DNA of 64,000 nt, taken from contig CAJNBT010000003.1 in the NCBI GenBank assembly GCA_905221085.1, positions 96,976 to 160,975 of the forward strand. Direction: 5' to 3'. Source of the stretch: a bacterium. Its GTDB lineage: Bacteria > Bacillota > Bacilli > Lactobacillales > Streptococcaceae. Positions 55,477 to 64,000 of this stretch are shown piece after piece; positions within the stretch are counted from its first letter, which is position 1, and each line of letters begins with the position of its first letter. The notes beneath the pieces are model-generated. The model saw only the letters and a list, made by a program, of their open reading frames with translations, was not told the DNA's origin and searched no databases. A program made the translations under genes and the position numbers.

Positions 55477-57558
55477 TTAGTCTTCACCTTTATTTTTCTT
55501 AATGATTTCTTCTTGTACTGACTTAGGTACATCTTCGTAGTGGTCAAATACCATCATGAATGTACCACGTCCTTGAGATGCAGAACGAAGAACTGTTGCA
55601 TAACCGAACATTTCAGCAAGTGGAACATAAGCACGAACGATTTGGCTGTTACCGTGTGCTTCCATACCATCAACACGTCCACGACGAGCAGTTACGTGAC
55701 CCATAACATCACCAAGGTTTTCTTCTGGAACAGTGATTGTTACAAGCATCATTGGCTCAAGGATAGCTGGTTGTGCTGATTTAGCAGCTTCTTTAAGGGC
55801 AAGTGAAGCCGCAATCTTGAAGGCAGTTTCAGATGAGTCGACATCGTGGTATGAACCATCGTAAAGCTTAGCTTTAACGTCAACCATTGGGTAACCTGCA
55901 AGAACACCGTTAGCCATAGATTCTACCAAACCTTTTTCAACCGCTGGGATAAATTCACGAGGAACCACACCACCGACGATTGCGTTTTCGAATTCGAATC
56001 CTTTACCTTCTTCGTTTGGAGTAAATTCAATCCATACATCACCGAATTGACCTTTACCACCAGACTGACGTTTGAAGAATCCACGTGCTTGAGTAGAAGC
56101 GCGGAATGTTTCACGGTAAGATACTTGAGGAGCACCTACGTTCGCTTCAACTTTGAACTCACGACGCATACGGTCAACAAGGACGTCAAGGTGAAGCTCA
56201 CCCATACCTGAGATAACTGTTTCACCAGTTTCAACGTTTGTTTCAACGCGGAATGTTGGATCTTCTTCAGCCAATTTTTGAAGGGCGATACCCATCTTGT
56301 CTTGGTCAGCTTTAGATTTTGGCTCAACCATCAATTGGATAACTGGTTCTGGAACGTTGATTGACTCAAGGATGATTTTAGCTTTTTCATCTGTCAATGA
56401 GTCACCAGTTGTAGTATCCTTCAAACCAACTGCAGCAGCGATATCACCTGAGTAAACAGTGTCGATTTCTTGACGGCTGTTGGCGTGCATTTGAAGGATA
56501 CGTCCGATACGTTCACGTTTACCTTTAGAAGTGTTCAATACGTATGAACCTGATTGAAGCACACCTGAGTAAACACGGAAGAATGTCAAACGACCTACGA
56601 ATGGGTCAGTCATGATCTTGAAGGCAAGAGCTGCAAATGGCTCTTCGTCAGAGGCTGGACGAGTTTCTTCAGCGTCTGTGTCTGGGTTAATACCCTTGAT
56701 TGCTGGGATGTCAAGTGGGCTTGGAAGGTAGTCGATAACCGCATCAAGCATCAATTGAACACCTTTGTTCTTGAAGGCAGAACCACACAATACTGGGAAG
56801 AATTCAACGTTGATAGTCGCTTTACGGATACCAGCTTTCAATTCTTCGTTAGTGATTTCTTCACCTTCAAGATATTTCATCATCAATTCTTCGTCAGTTT
56901 CAGCAACTGCTTCGATCAATTTTTCACGGTATTCTTGAGCTTGGTCAAGGTATTCAGCTGGAATATCTTCTTCAAGGATATCTGTACCAAGGTCGTTAGT
57001 ATAGATTTCAGCTTTCATCTTAATCAAGTCGATGATACCACGGAAGTCATCTTCAGAACCGATTGGCAATTGGATTGGGTGTGCATTTGCTTGAAGACGA
57101 TCGTGAAGTGTGCTTACAGAGTAAAGGAAGTCAGCACCGATTTTGTCCATCTTGTTGGCAAATACGATACGTGGAACTCCGTACTCAGTTGCTTGACGCC
57201 AAACTGTTTCAGTTTGAGGCTCAACACCTGATTGTGAGTCAAGAACGGTAACCGCACCATCCAATACACGAAGAGAGCGTTGTACTTCGATTGTGAAGTC
57301 CACGTGTCCTGGTGTGTCGATGATGTTTACGCGGTGGTTGTTCCATTGAGCTGTTGTCGCAGCAGATGTGATAGTGATACCACGCTCTTGCTCTTGCTCC
57401 ATCCAGTCCATTTGTGACGCACCTTCGTGAGTTTCACCGATTTTGTGGATTTTACCAGTGTAGTAAAGAATACGCTCAGTAGTTGTTGTTTTACCAGCAT
57501 CGACGTGAGCCATGATACCGATATTACGAGTTTTTTCAAGTGAAAATTCGCGTGCCAT
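55477..57558 (-). CDS. fusA: Elongation factor G
   Basis: A 693-residue translational GTPase. G1 is [16 protein letters not shown]3 is DTPGHVDF and G4 is NKMDK. Domains II to V follow, with the typical [15 protein letters not shown] end. It drives tRNA-mRNA translocation and ribosome recycling with RRF. It follows rpsL and rpsG, as in the str operon; tufA is not adjacent. Confidence 0.98.
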   Translation of the reverse strand: MAREFSLEKTRNIGIMAHVDAGKTTTTERILYYTGKIHKIGETHEGASQMDWMEQEQERGITITSAATTAQWNNHRVNIIDTPGHVDFTIEVQRSLRVLDGAVTVLDSQSGVEPQTETVWRQATEYGVPRIVFANKMDKIGADFLYSVSTLHDRLQANAHPIQLPIGSEDDFRGIIDLIKMKAEIYTNDLGTDILEEDIPAEYLDQAQEYREKLIEAVAETDEELMMKYLEGEEITNEELKAGIRKATINVEFFPVLCGSAFKNKGVQLMLDAVIDYLPSPLDIPAIKGINPDTDAEETRPASDEEPFAALAFKIMTDPFVGRLTFFRVYSGVLQSGSYVLNTSKGKRERIGRILQMHANSRQEIDTVYSGDIAAAVGLKDTTTGDSLTDEKAKIILESINVPEPVIQLMVEPKSKADQDKMGIALQKLAEEDPTFRVETNVETGETVISGMGELHLDVLVDRMRREFKVEANVGAPQVSYRETFRASTQARGFFKRQSGGKGQFGDVWIEFTPNEEGKGFEFENAIVGGVVPREFIPAVEKGLVESMANGVLAGYPMVDVKAKLYDGSYHDVDSSETAFKIAASLALKEAAKSAQPAILEPMMLVTITVPEENLGDVMGHVTARRGRVDGMEAHGNSQIVRAYVPLAEMFGYATVLRSASQGRGTFMMVFDHYEDVPKSVQEEIIKKNKGED

Positions 57559-57836
57559 GAGGTTTATTTCTCCTATTTATTTTTGATTTCTATTCTATTA
57601 TAACACGATTTTAATAAAAACGGATAGGCAGGACCTACCCGTTCTCAATGTTTTCATGCTATTATTGGTTTCAACTTACAGGATGGTAAGTTGAGTTATA
57701 GCTAATAATAATCGATTTAGCTAATTTGAACCCGGGCTAAAAGCTCGGAAAATAGATAAGCTCTCCTAGAATCTTCGATTCTTCGTCAAACTTCCTAATT
57801 TCCAGTCGCTTTTTTAACGCCCTTAGTATCTTAATC
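57559..57836 (-). other. rpsG-fusA intergenic region with a hairpin
   Basis: These 278 bases have no open frame. CAACTTAC, AGGATG, GTAAGTTG (57672-57693) is a perfect stem within a longer imperfect one (CTATTATTGG with CTAATAATAA). No T-tract follows, so it may be a processing site or a leader structure for fusA. AGAATCTTCGATTCT (about 57770) is a second small hairpin. Confidence 0.5.
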
Positions 57837-58307
57837 TTACCAACGGAAGTGTGCGAATGCACGGTTAGCTTCAGCCATACGGTGAGTGTCTTCACGTTTC
57901 TTAACAGCTGCACCAGTGTTGTTAGCAGCGTCCAAGATTTCTTTTGCAAGACGGTCTTGCATTGTGTGTTCACCACGAAGACGAGCGATTGTTACCAACC
58001 AACGAAGTCCAAGTGTTGTACGACGTTCTGGACGAACTTCAACTGGGACTTGGTAGTTAGAACCACCAACACGACGTGCACGTACTTCAAGTACAGGCAT
58101 GATGTTTTCCATAGCTGTTTCAAATACTTCAAGTGCATCGTTTCCAGTAGCTTCTTTGATTTGCTCAAAGGCACCGTAAACGATTGAAGCAGCTGTACCA
58201 CGTTTACCATCAAGCATAACGCGGTTGATAAGACGAGTAACTAGTTGTGAATTGTAAAGCGGATCTGGCAATACGTCACGTTTTGGAGCTCTATTTTTAC
58301 GACTCAT
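57837..58307 (-). CDS. rpsG: 30S ribosomal protein S7
   Basis: A 156-residue S7 ([37 protein letters not shown], ending [10 protein letters not shown]). It binds the 3' domain of 16S rRNA and regulates the str operon in E. coli. It starts 19 bases after rpsL. Confidence 0.98.
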
Positions 58308-58326
58308 TTCTCTTTATCCCCTTTCC

Positions 58327-58740
58327 TTATGCTTTTGGACGTTTAGTACCGTATTTAGAACGGCCTTGTTTACGATCGTTAACACCTGCAGTATCAAGTG
58401 CACCACGGACGATATGGTAACGTACCCCTGGAAGGTCTTTTACACGTCCACCACGAAGAAGAACCACGCTGTGCTCTTGCAAGTTGTGTCCGATACCTGG
58501 GATGTAGGCAGTAACTTCGATAAGGTTGCTCAAACGTACACGAGCGAATTTACGAAGGGCTGAGTTAGGTTTTTTAGGTGTCATTGTTCCAACACGAGTT
58601 GCAACACCACGTTTTTGTGGTGAAGAAACGTTTGTTTGAACTTTTTTATGACTGTTGTAACCAACGTTCAAAGCTGGTGATTTAGATTTTTCTACTTTTG
58701 ATTTACGCGGTTTGCGAACCAATTGGTTAATTGTAGGCAT
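58327..58740 (-). CDS. rpsL: 30S ribosomal protein S12
   Basis: A 137-residue S12 ([29 protein letters not shown]...). The decoding loop [17 protein letters not shown] keeps both lysines where streptomycin-resistance substitutions arise, so the wild-type form is present. First gene of the str operon. Confidence 0.98.
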   Translation of the reverse strand: MPTINQLVRKPRKSKVEKSKSPALNVGYNSHKKVQTNVSSPQKRGVATRVGTMTPKKPNSALRKFARVRLSNLIEVTAYIPGIGHNLQEHSVVLLRGGRVKDLPGVRYHIVRGALDTAGVNDRKQGRSKYGTKRPKA

Positions 58741-58876
58741 CTACATTCTCCTGTGTTTTTTTATTTTTGGTGATGATACACTTGGTGACAGCTATCATCT
58801 GTGTGTACTTTTGCAACATTTGTCAGCACGTCCCTGTACACTCTTGAGAGACCAAAAGTAAAAAGTACCGTCTATT
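58741..58876 (-). other. 5' leader of the str operon
   Basis: About 130 untranslated bases between promoter and rpsL. TTTTGGTGATGATACACTTGGTGACAGC on the plus strand is split here by description only: GATGATAC and the nearby GGTGACAGCTATCATC pair imperfectly, giving a possible leader hairpin. No open reading frame is seen. Confidence 0.45.
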
Positions 58877-58906
58877 ATTGTAACAAAATTTCCCCTTGCT
58901 TGTCAA
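58877..58906 (-). promoter_or_regulatory. Promoter of the str operon (rpsL-rpsG)
   Basis: On the minus strand TTGACA (58901-58906) and TACAAT (58877-58882) are 18 bases apart, a strong vegetative promoter. Confidence 0.8.
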
Positions 58907-58960
58907 GATATTTTTCTTTTTTATTGTTAATTTTAGCTCCTTGCTAGCACCTTAGAGTAA

Positions 58961-58991
58961 ACAAAAAGGAGGAAACTAAACCCTCCTCTAG
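58961..58991 (-). terminator. Terminator of the two-component/ABC operon
   Basis: AGGAGG and CCTCCT (58967-58972 and 58982-58987) form a stem, followed by TTTTTGTTT on the minus strand. Confidence 0.75.
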
Positions 58992-59060
58992 TTACAAAAT
59001 TGTTTGTTTGATTGAATAATTTCAATTTTAGCACATAATGGTTTTCGAGATATGATAGTA

Positions 59061-59660
<600 letters not shown>

Positions 59661-60758
59661 CTATTTTCTCTCCTTATAAGGTAGTCGAACCTGAACTTCT
59701 GTCGGTTGTTTCCAACTAATTACCTTTACTTCTCCCAAAAATGGAAGAACACGATCTCGAACTGTATGGAGCTCATCCCCGCTTATAGAGGCAAAGCCAC
59801 AGCCATCATCTCTCACTGTTAGAATGAGTTCTTTCTCTGTCCGTTCTAATTTTAAGTAGACTTTAGACGCTTTAGCATGTTTGATGATGTTGGTCACTAA
59901 TTCAAGCAAAATCATAGAAGCCGTTGACTCCAATTCCTGAGTTAAGCTAGCTGTATCTAGTTGATTAGCTATTTCCACCTCAATTCCAGCAATTTCTAAC
60001 ATCTTTTTCACAGTCTCTAGTTCGGATGTCAAAGTTCTAGACTTAAGATTTTCCACAATGGTTCGCACTTCACGCATTGATTCTTTGCTAATTTGCTGTA
60101 TTTCTCTTAATTCCTTTTCCACCTGTGGATAAGCCTGTATTTGAAATAACTGCAAGGCTAGATCAGTTTTAACACTAATCATAGCAAAGGTATGCCCCAG
60201 ACTATCATGCAAATCTTGACCGATACGACTGCGTTCATTTTCAGCAAGCAATAGATTTATCTGGGCATTTTGCTTAGCCTGAGCTTCTTTCAAATCCTCC
60301 ACAATACGAATCCGAACCAAGCCAAAAGTCATTAAATCGATAAAAGTGATAATTCCAAGCAGATAGACTAGAAACTCAACTTCAACTTCCTGAAAAATCA
60401 AAAGTTGCCCCACAACAAGGAATTGAGCAAGGAGAAAAGTCCGGACATGTAAAGAATTAAAACTACGTACGCCGAAATGATAACTTAAGAGATTGGATAG
60501 GAAAAAGAAGAACCAGATATAATTTACAGCAACAAAGGCAGTGTTCCCAGCTACATAGACCAGCATGATGCCCCAGAAAAGCCAAGACAGGCGCTGGCTC
60601 TTAGTTGTTAAAACACCCAAATATGCCACTACAAATAGAATATCAATCAATAAATGCCAGACAGGAAGCCACCCAGTCACTACAGGTAGGATGGGGAAAA
60701 TCATAAAAATTAAACTGACCCAGAACATATAATGTATGCTTTTCAGTCTTTCAAGCAT
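59661..60758 (-). CDS. HisKA_3 sensor histidine kinase (DesK/YvfT-like)
   Basis: A 365-residue kinase. Residues 10-150 hold five or six membrane helices with almost no extracellular loops, as in intramembrane-sensing kinases. The H-box is RSRIGQDLHDSLGHTFAMI (His184), and the ATP-binding motifs are SMILLELVTNIIKHAKAS and VRDDGCGF. It overlaps the upstream permease stop by one base. It probably senses membrane stress or the exporter's substrate. Confidence 0.93.
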   Translation of the reverse strand: MLERLKSIHYMFWVSLIFMIFPILPVVTGWLPVWHLLIDILFVVAYLGVLTTKSQRLSWLFWGIMLVYVAGNTAFVAVNYIWFFFFLSNLLSYHFGVRSFNSLHVRTFLLAQFLVVGQLLIFQEVEVEFLVYLLGIITFIDLMTFGLVRIRIVEDLKEAQAKQNAQINLLLAENERSRIGQDLHDSLGHTFAMISVKTDLALQLFQIQAYPQVEKELREIQQISKESMREVRTIVENLKSRTLTSELETVKKMLEIAGIEVEIANQLDTASLTQELESTASMILLELVTNIIKHAKASKVYLKLERTEKELILTVRDDGCGFASISGDELHTVRDRVLPFLGEVKVISWKQPTEVQVRLPYKERK

Positions 60759-61495
60759 TAAGCATTCTCCTTATGACCTTGAAGGTAAATGGTCAAACCA
60801 AACAAAACTGCTGAAAAAACAAGTAGATAAACTGTGGCTGATAAATTGATGCCACCCTCGTTTAAGAAGGTCTTGAGCAACTCCATCAACTGATAGCTTG
60901 GTAGACGCTTCCCGATTGCTTGCATCCAGTCTGGAAATAAAGAGACAGGCATCCAGAGTCCGCCTAGAACAGCCAAGCCAAAGTAAAGAAGATTGCCCAC
61001 GACAGACATCAGCTGACTGGACGGCAAGAGAGTCAGGGTTAAGCCAAGTGCTACAAAGGCAACACTTCCTACTATCAGCAAGAACGCAGCCCCAATCCAG
61101 TTTCCAAGAGACATATCCACACCTCTTACAAAATGCCCAACTGAGAAAACAACCAGAATTGAGACCAAATAATCAACCATCATACTTGTTATCTTTGATA
61201 GATAATATTCTACCATATTTACAGGGGTATGACGCAATGTTTTCTGCCAGTTGTTGATTTTATCGGTATGTAAAACAGCTGGGAATGAAAACATAGCTGT
61301 CGACATCATGGAAAAAGCCGTCATGGAGATGAGGTAGTCGCGCATAAAATTAGCCGGTCCACCTGGTGTGTCCTGGTACATGCCAGAAAAGAATAGATAG
61401 AAGGCTGTCGGCATCCCTACGGATAATAGATAATAGACTAATTGTCGTTTGGTCAATAGAAATTCTATCTTGTTTAGTGCGATCCATCGTTTCAT
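60758..61495 (-). CDS. ABC-2 type transporter permease
   Basis: A protein of 245 residues from ATG 61495 (MKRWIALNKIEFLLTKRQLVYYLLS). It has six helices and the ABC2 shape. GGGGG lies nine bases before this ATG; upstream starts at 61504 or 61525 are less well placed. It couples with the ATPase at 61497. Substrate is unknown; such DesKR-linked exporters often act in lipid or antimicrobial-peptide tolerance. Confidence 0.9.
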   Translation of the reverse strand: MKRWIALNKIEFLLTKRQLVYYLLSVGMPTAFYLFFSGMYQDTPGGPANFMRDYLISMTAFSMMSTAMFSFPAVLHTDKINNWQKTLRHTPVNMVEYYLSKITSMMVDYLVSILVVFSVGHFVRGVDMSLGNWIGAAFLLIVGSVAFVALGLTLTLLPSSQLMSVVGNLLYFGLAVLGGLWMPVSLFPDWMQAIGKRLPSYQLMELLKTFLNEGGINLSATVYLLVFSAVLFGLTIYLQGHKENA

Positions 61496-61496
61496 C

Positions 61497-62381
61497 TTAG
61501 TCATCCCCCTTCTGAGTTTCTTCAAATATTGTATCTAGCAAGCTACGGTTATTGACTTCAATTTCTTGTATGCTACATCCTGCTTGAACTAACAGTTGCC
61601 AAAAAGCATCCGCTTCACGTGTGACTACTTGCAGAGCATCTTGTTTTATGGTCCAATTTTCAACCACGTTTGACTGCTCTACGACTTCCTTGTAAGCTAC
61701 AGGAAGGGTAAAGTGCTTTTCTATTTCCTCGCTACGCATGGCTAGAGGTGTTGTATCGCGAATCAACTCTCCCTTATTCAAGACCAAGATTCGGTCCGCT
61801 GTATGCTCTACCTCTTCGATATAATGGGAGGAATAGAGAATGGTGACTCCCTGAGCTTTTAGGTCCTGAACAATTTCCCAAAAACGTTGACGAGTAGAGG
61901 TATCCATAGCAGCAGTTGGTTCATCTAAAAAGACAAGCTTTGGTCGCCCAATCAAGGTCAAGACGAAAGAAAAGAGACGCTTTTGTCCACCTGACAATTT
62001 TTCTGCAAATTGGTCTTTTTGTTGCTTGTCAAACTGCAATAGTTTATCGATTTCCTGGTTGCTCAAGGGATTTGGGTAAATGCTTTGAAAGAAAGCAATC
62101 AACTCTTTGACCTTTAATTTCTGAACGATGACATTTTCTTGAGGCAGGTAGCCTCTAATATAGTCTAACTGAGAACTCGTCACTGGCAAGCCTTGGATGG
62201 ATACTTTACCGCTGGTGACTAGTTTGTCTCCAAGCAAACAGTCCAAAAGCGTTGTCTTTCCAGCACCATTGGGCCCAATTAAGGCGACACATTCACCTTC
62301 AGCTACCTCAAAGGAAATATCCTTCAAAATAGCCTTGCTCTTGATGTTTTTATTTAGGCTTTCTACCTTAATCATGTTCAT
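61497..62381 (-). CDS. ABC transporter ATP-binding protein
   Basis: A 294-residue ATPase. Walker A is GPNGAGKTTLLD, the signature is KLSGGQKRLFSF, and Walker B is LVFLDEPTAAMD with the H-loop SSHYIEEVE. A C-terminal extension of about 90 residues (from 205) is typical of ABC-2 exporter ATPases. AAAGGAG lies six bases before the ATG at 62381. It is one base from the permease start. Confidence 0.95.
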   Translation of the reverse strand: MNMIKVESLNKNIKSKAILKDISFEVAEGECVALIGPNGAGKTTLLDCLLGDKLVTSGKVSIQGLPVTSSQLDYIRGYLPQENVIVQKLKVKELIAFFQSIYPNPLSNQEIDKLLQFDKQQKDQFAEKLSGGQKRLFSFVLTLIGRPKLVFLDEPTAAMDTSTRQRFWEIVQDLKAQGVTILYSSHYIEEVEHTADRILVLNKGELIRDTTPLAMRSEEIEKHFTLPVAYKEVVEQSNVVENWTIKQDALQVVTREADAFWQLLVQAGCSIQEIEVNNRSLLDTIFEETQKGDD

Positions 62382-62562
62382 GATATTCTCCTTTCAGCCA
62401 TTCCATCCCCATCGGAAAGACGATAAAAATCATAAATCCTAATCCCCATGCACCACGGATGAATTGGTGAAGGATAGCTTGATCAAACCAATCTGTAAAC
62501 ATTTCTACCAACCATACCACTAGTGATAGTCCAATAAAAAGATAGAGAAACGCTTTTTTCAT
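62368..62562 (-). CDS. Small membrane protein in the two-component/ABC operon
   Basis: A 64-residue protein with two hydrophobic helices (about 4-22 and 35-55). It overlaps the ATPase start by 14 bases and its own upstream gene by four, so it is translationally coupled. No known domain. Confidence 0.8.
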   Translation of the reverse strand: MKKAFLYLFIGLSLVVWLVEMFTDWFDQAILHQFIRGAWGLGFMIFIVFPMGMEWLKGEYHEHD

Positions 62563-62750
62563 TTTTCAAACTCCTTTTTCACATCTGAGATCAATTTCAA
62601 GCCTTCTCGGATCATCCAAGACATCATGCCAAATCCTGCAAACAACTCCCAAGGAAAATGATAGAATCCTTCATCCAATCCTGAAAACATGAGATAAGTC
62701 ATGACTCCTGCTGTTACTAAACTCATTGCGACAATTACTTTATCTTTCAT
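62559..62750 (-). CDS. Small membrane protein, first gene of the two-component/ABC operon
   Basis: A protein of 63 residues from ATG 62750 (MKDKVIVAMSLVTAGVMTYLMFSG) with two hydrophobic segments. GGAGG lies eight bases before this ATG, favouring it over 62774. Its stop overlaps the next start (ATGA). Function unknown; it might be an accessory to the exporter or to the kinase. Confidence 0.78.
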   Translation of the reverse strand: MKDKVIVAMSLVTAGVMTYLMFSGLDEGFYHFPWELFAGFGMMSWMIREGLKLISDVKKEFEK

Positions 62751-62813
62751 TTTTTCTTCCTCCATTTGATACATCTAGTATAATTCTTTGAAGGTAGAAT
62801 CACTAGAAGCTTC

Positions 62814-62842
62814 TGTCATGAGGAGATATGACAAATGTCATA
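62814..62842. promoter_or_regulatory. Candidate response-regulator operator (ATGACA half-sites)
   Basis: The perfect 16-base palindrome TATGACAAATGTCATA (62827-62842) has a third half-site, TGTCAT, at 62814-62819, which forms a second, wider inverted repeat with the ATGACA at 62828. It lies 64-92 bases before the first gene of the operon. ATGACA/TGTCAT palindromes are typical sites of Firmicute LuxR-type regulators such as DesR. Confidence 0.6.
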
Positions 62843-62960
62843 AAGGATTCTGTTCAAAGCAAGCAAAATACACTATACAATAAAATATGAGGTGGAAAAG
62901 AATCTATAGTTATTTCCTTCAAAGTGATAGCAAATTTAAACTATAACATAAACTAATACT

Positions 62961-63834
62961 CATTTATAGTTTCTTAGTTTTAAATAAGCATGTTACAATA
63001 AAACTCTGCATATAGTACAGATTTTAAACAAGGAGCATTCGATTATATCAAAGAGGGACACAGCCGTATTGAAGCAACTAAAGTTTTTGATGTAGGCGTC
63101 AGAACTCTCTTCACGTGGAAAAAGAAATTACGTGAACAAGGATACTTAGAGCGGAAAAAGCGAGCCGTCAAAAAGCGGAAAATTCCTTTAGAGGAATTGA
63201 AAGCCTTTGTAGAGGCTCATCCAGACACTTTTTTACGGGAAATTGTGGCACATTTTGATTATGTTGTTCCTTCAGTATGGGTAGCTTTAAAGCAGATTCA
63301 TGTCACTTTAAAAAAAGACGACTAGCTTTAAGGAACAAAATCCAGAGAAAGTCGCTGAGTTTCTTTATATTTTGAATATCCTAAAAGATTTACCAGTCGT
63401 ATATATTGATGAAACAGGAGTCGACCGCTACCTCTATCGTCCTTATGCACGGGCTCCTAGTCTATGAAAAGATTAGCGGACTTCAATTGTTGCAGGACAA
63501 GTAGACGGAGAGTTTATAGCTTCTATGATTTACAAGGAAAGTATGACGAGTAATTTCTTTGTGGAGTGGTTCAAAACGCAACTTCTACCTGTTTTGAAGA
63601 GCCCTCATGTCATTGTCATGGACAATGCTAGTTTTCATCCTAAGAACATTTTGGATGAGCTTTGCATTCAAGATAAGAACTTTTTCTTACCTCTACCACC
63701 TTATTCACCAGATTTGAATCCTATTGAGCAAGCTTGAGGTTTCTTGAAAAAGAAAGTGACGGATTTATCAAGGGAAGTACCGAATCTTTTTGAATGTTTG
63801 AAACGCTTTTTTAAAACTAAATGACTATAGAATG
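62961..63834 (+). mobile_element. Decayed IS630-Spn1-like insertion sequence
   Basis: About 874 bases with imperfect terminal inverted repeats of about 29 bases (62961-62989 and 63805-63834, each with a TTAGTTTTAAA core). Inside, the two-part transposase can be read: a helix-turn-helix part (YIKEGHSRIEATKVFDVGVR from about 63034) and the DDE part (VVYIDETGVDRYLYRP, VIVMDNASFHPKNILDEL, YSPDLNPIEQA). The start ATG is lost. There is one frameshift near 63330 and at least three in-frame stops, two of them TGA where Trp would be expected. It cannot make a full transposase. Confidence 0.88.
63525..63737 (+). pseudogene. Transposase DDE-domain fragment of the IS630 remnant
   Basis: The longest surviving open stretch (70 codons) covers the second Asp (VIVMDNASFHP) and the Glu of the DDE triad (PDLNPIEQA), ending at a TGA that replaces the expected Trp codon before GFLKKKV. 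Confidence 0.85.
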
Positions 63835-63849
63835 AATTACTGAAATTCA

Positions 63850-63875
63850 AAAAAGAGAGAACCAAAATGATTCTC
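63850..63875. terminator. Hairpin between the IS remnant and tRNA-Pro
   Basis: AAGAGAGAA and TTCTCTCTT flank a short loop, with T-rich sequence following on both strands. Confidence 0.65.
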
Positions 63876-63895
63876 TCTTAATTTTAAAAATAAAA

Positions 63896-63918
63896 AAGAT
63901 ACACATAGGTATCTCTTT
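63896..63918 (-). terminator. Terminator of tRNA-Pro
   Basis: AAAGATAC and GTATCTCTTT form a stem right after the tRNA, followed by TTTTTA on the minus strand. Confidence 0.72.
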
Positions 63919-63924
63919 AATGAA

Positions 63925-63998
63925 TCGGGAAGACAGGATTCGAACCTGCGACACCTTGGTCCCAAACCAAGTACTCTACCAAGCTGAGCTACTTCCCG
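63925..63998 (-). tRNA. tRNA-Pro (UGG)
   Basis: A 74-base cloverleaf on the minus strand: CGGGAAG pairs with CTTCCCG, the anticodon loop is TTTGGGA with anticodon TGG, and the T arm is GGTTCGAATCC. The discriminator base is A, and CCA is not encoded. Confidence 0.95.
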
Positions 63999-64000
63999 AG

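Noticed and set aside
56755-57231. 158-codon plus-strand open frame inside fusA
   Set aside because: It is an antisense shadow rich in Phe, Ser and Cys, caused by fusA codon use.
57672-57693. Terminator between rpsG and fusA
   Set aside because: The hairpin has no following T-tract on the minus strand; kept only as a structured intergenic region.

Overview
The window comes from a streptococcus of the mitis group (Streptococcus mitis, S. pneumoniae or a close relative). The evidence is the set of recognisable genes (endA with its epuA neighbour, sepM, manLMN, the sulA-sulD-type folate cluster, polC, a ccpA neighbourhood), seven BOX repeats, a decayed IS630-Spn1-like element, and low-GC DNA with typical TTGACA/TATAAT promoters. 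All assignments rest on reading the sequence and on recalled family knowledge; no search was run.

Layout. 1-1.1 kb is the 5' part of an oligopeptide-binding lipoprotein gene, divergent from tRNA-Cys. 1.5-9.6 kb is a mostly minus-strand housekeeping run: a CBS-domain membrane protein, endA, epuA, murA, DUF1146, sepM, coaD, rsmD, asnA and a Bax-inhibitor-like protein. 9.7-15 kb holds a TrmH/SpoU methyltransferase, acyP and yidC (plus strand), pflA, lysA and purR. 15.1-21.8 kb is a tightly packed minus-strand cluster (yhaM, rmuC, thiamine pyrophosphokinase, rpe, rsgA, rsmA, rnmV, tatD). 21.9-24.4 kb carries a wrecked APC permease, a BOX and a second oligopeptide-binding lipoprotein. 24.5-30.6 kb holds rpmH, an alanine-type aminotransferase, a universal stress protein, a HAD/MazG-like fusion, asparaginase and ccpA.

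From 31 to 58.7 kb the order is DUF960, folB-K/folE/folC/folP, a CPBP protease, a purine permease, a HAD phosphatase, a remnant of adhP, manLMN, pepC, rsuA, pepS, a three-gene accessory cassette, a DnaA-like protein, polC, fusA, rpsG and rpsL. By recalled pneumococcal gene order, this block normally lies on the other replichore and here sits inverted between ccpA and the two-component system that usually follows it. From 59 kb come that LuxR-type two-component system, an ABC exporter, two small membrane proteins, the IS630 remnant and tRNA-Pro.

Main points of interest. (1) A WYL regulator, DUF262 and DUF262-DUF1524 operon (46.1-50.3 kb) between pepS and polC looks like an under-described two-protein, GmrSD-like defence system. 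(2) A 173-residue protein beside polC resembles the AAA+ core of DnaA but has degenerate Walker motifs. (3) folP carries the Arg58-Pro59 duplication known to cause sulfonamide resistance. (4) The manLMN promoter stacks a cre-like site and three CTTAAA repeats that form a CiaR-type box. (5) Several gene ruins (adhP, an APC permease, a possible surface-anchor tail) record recent loss.
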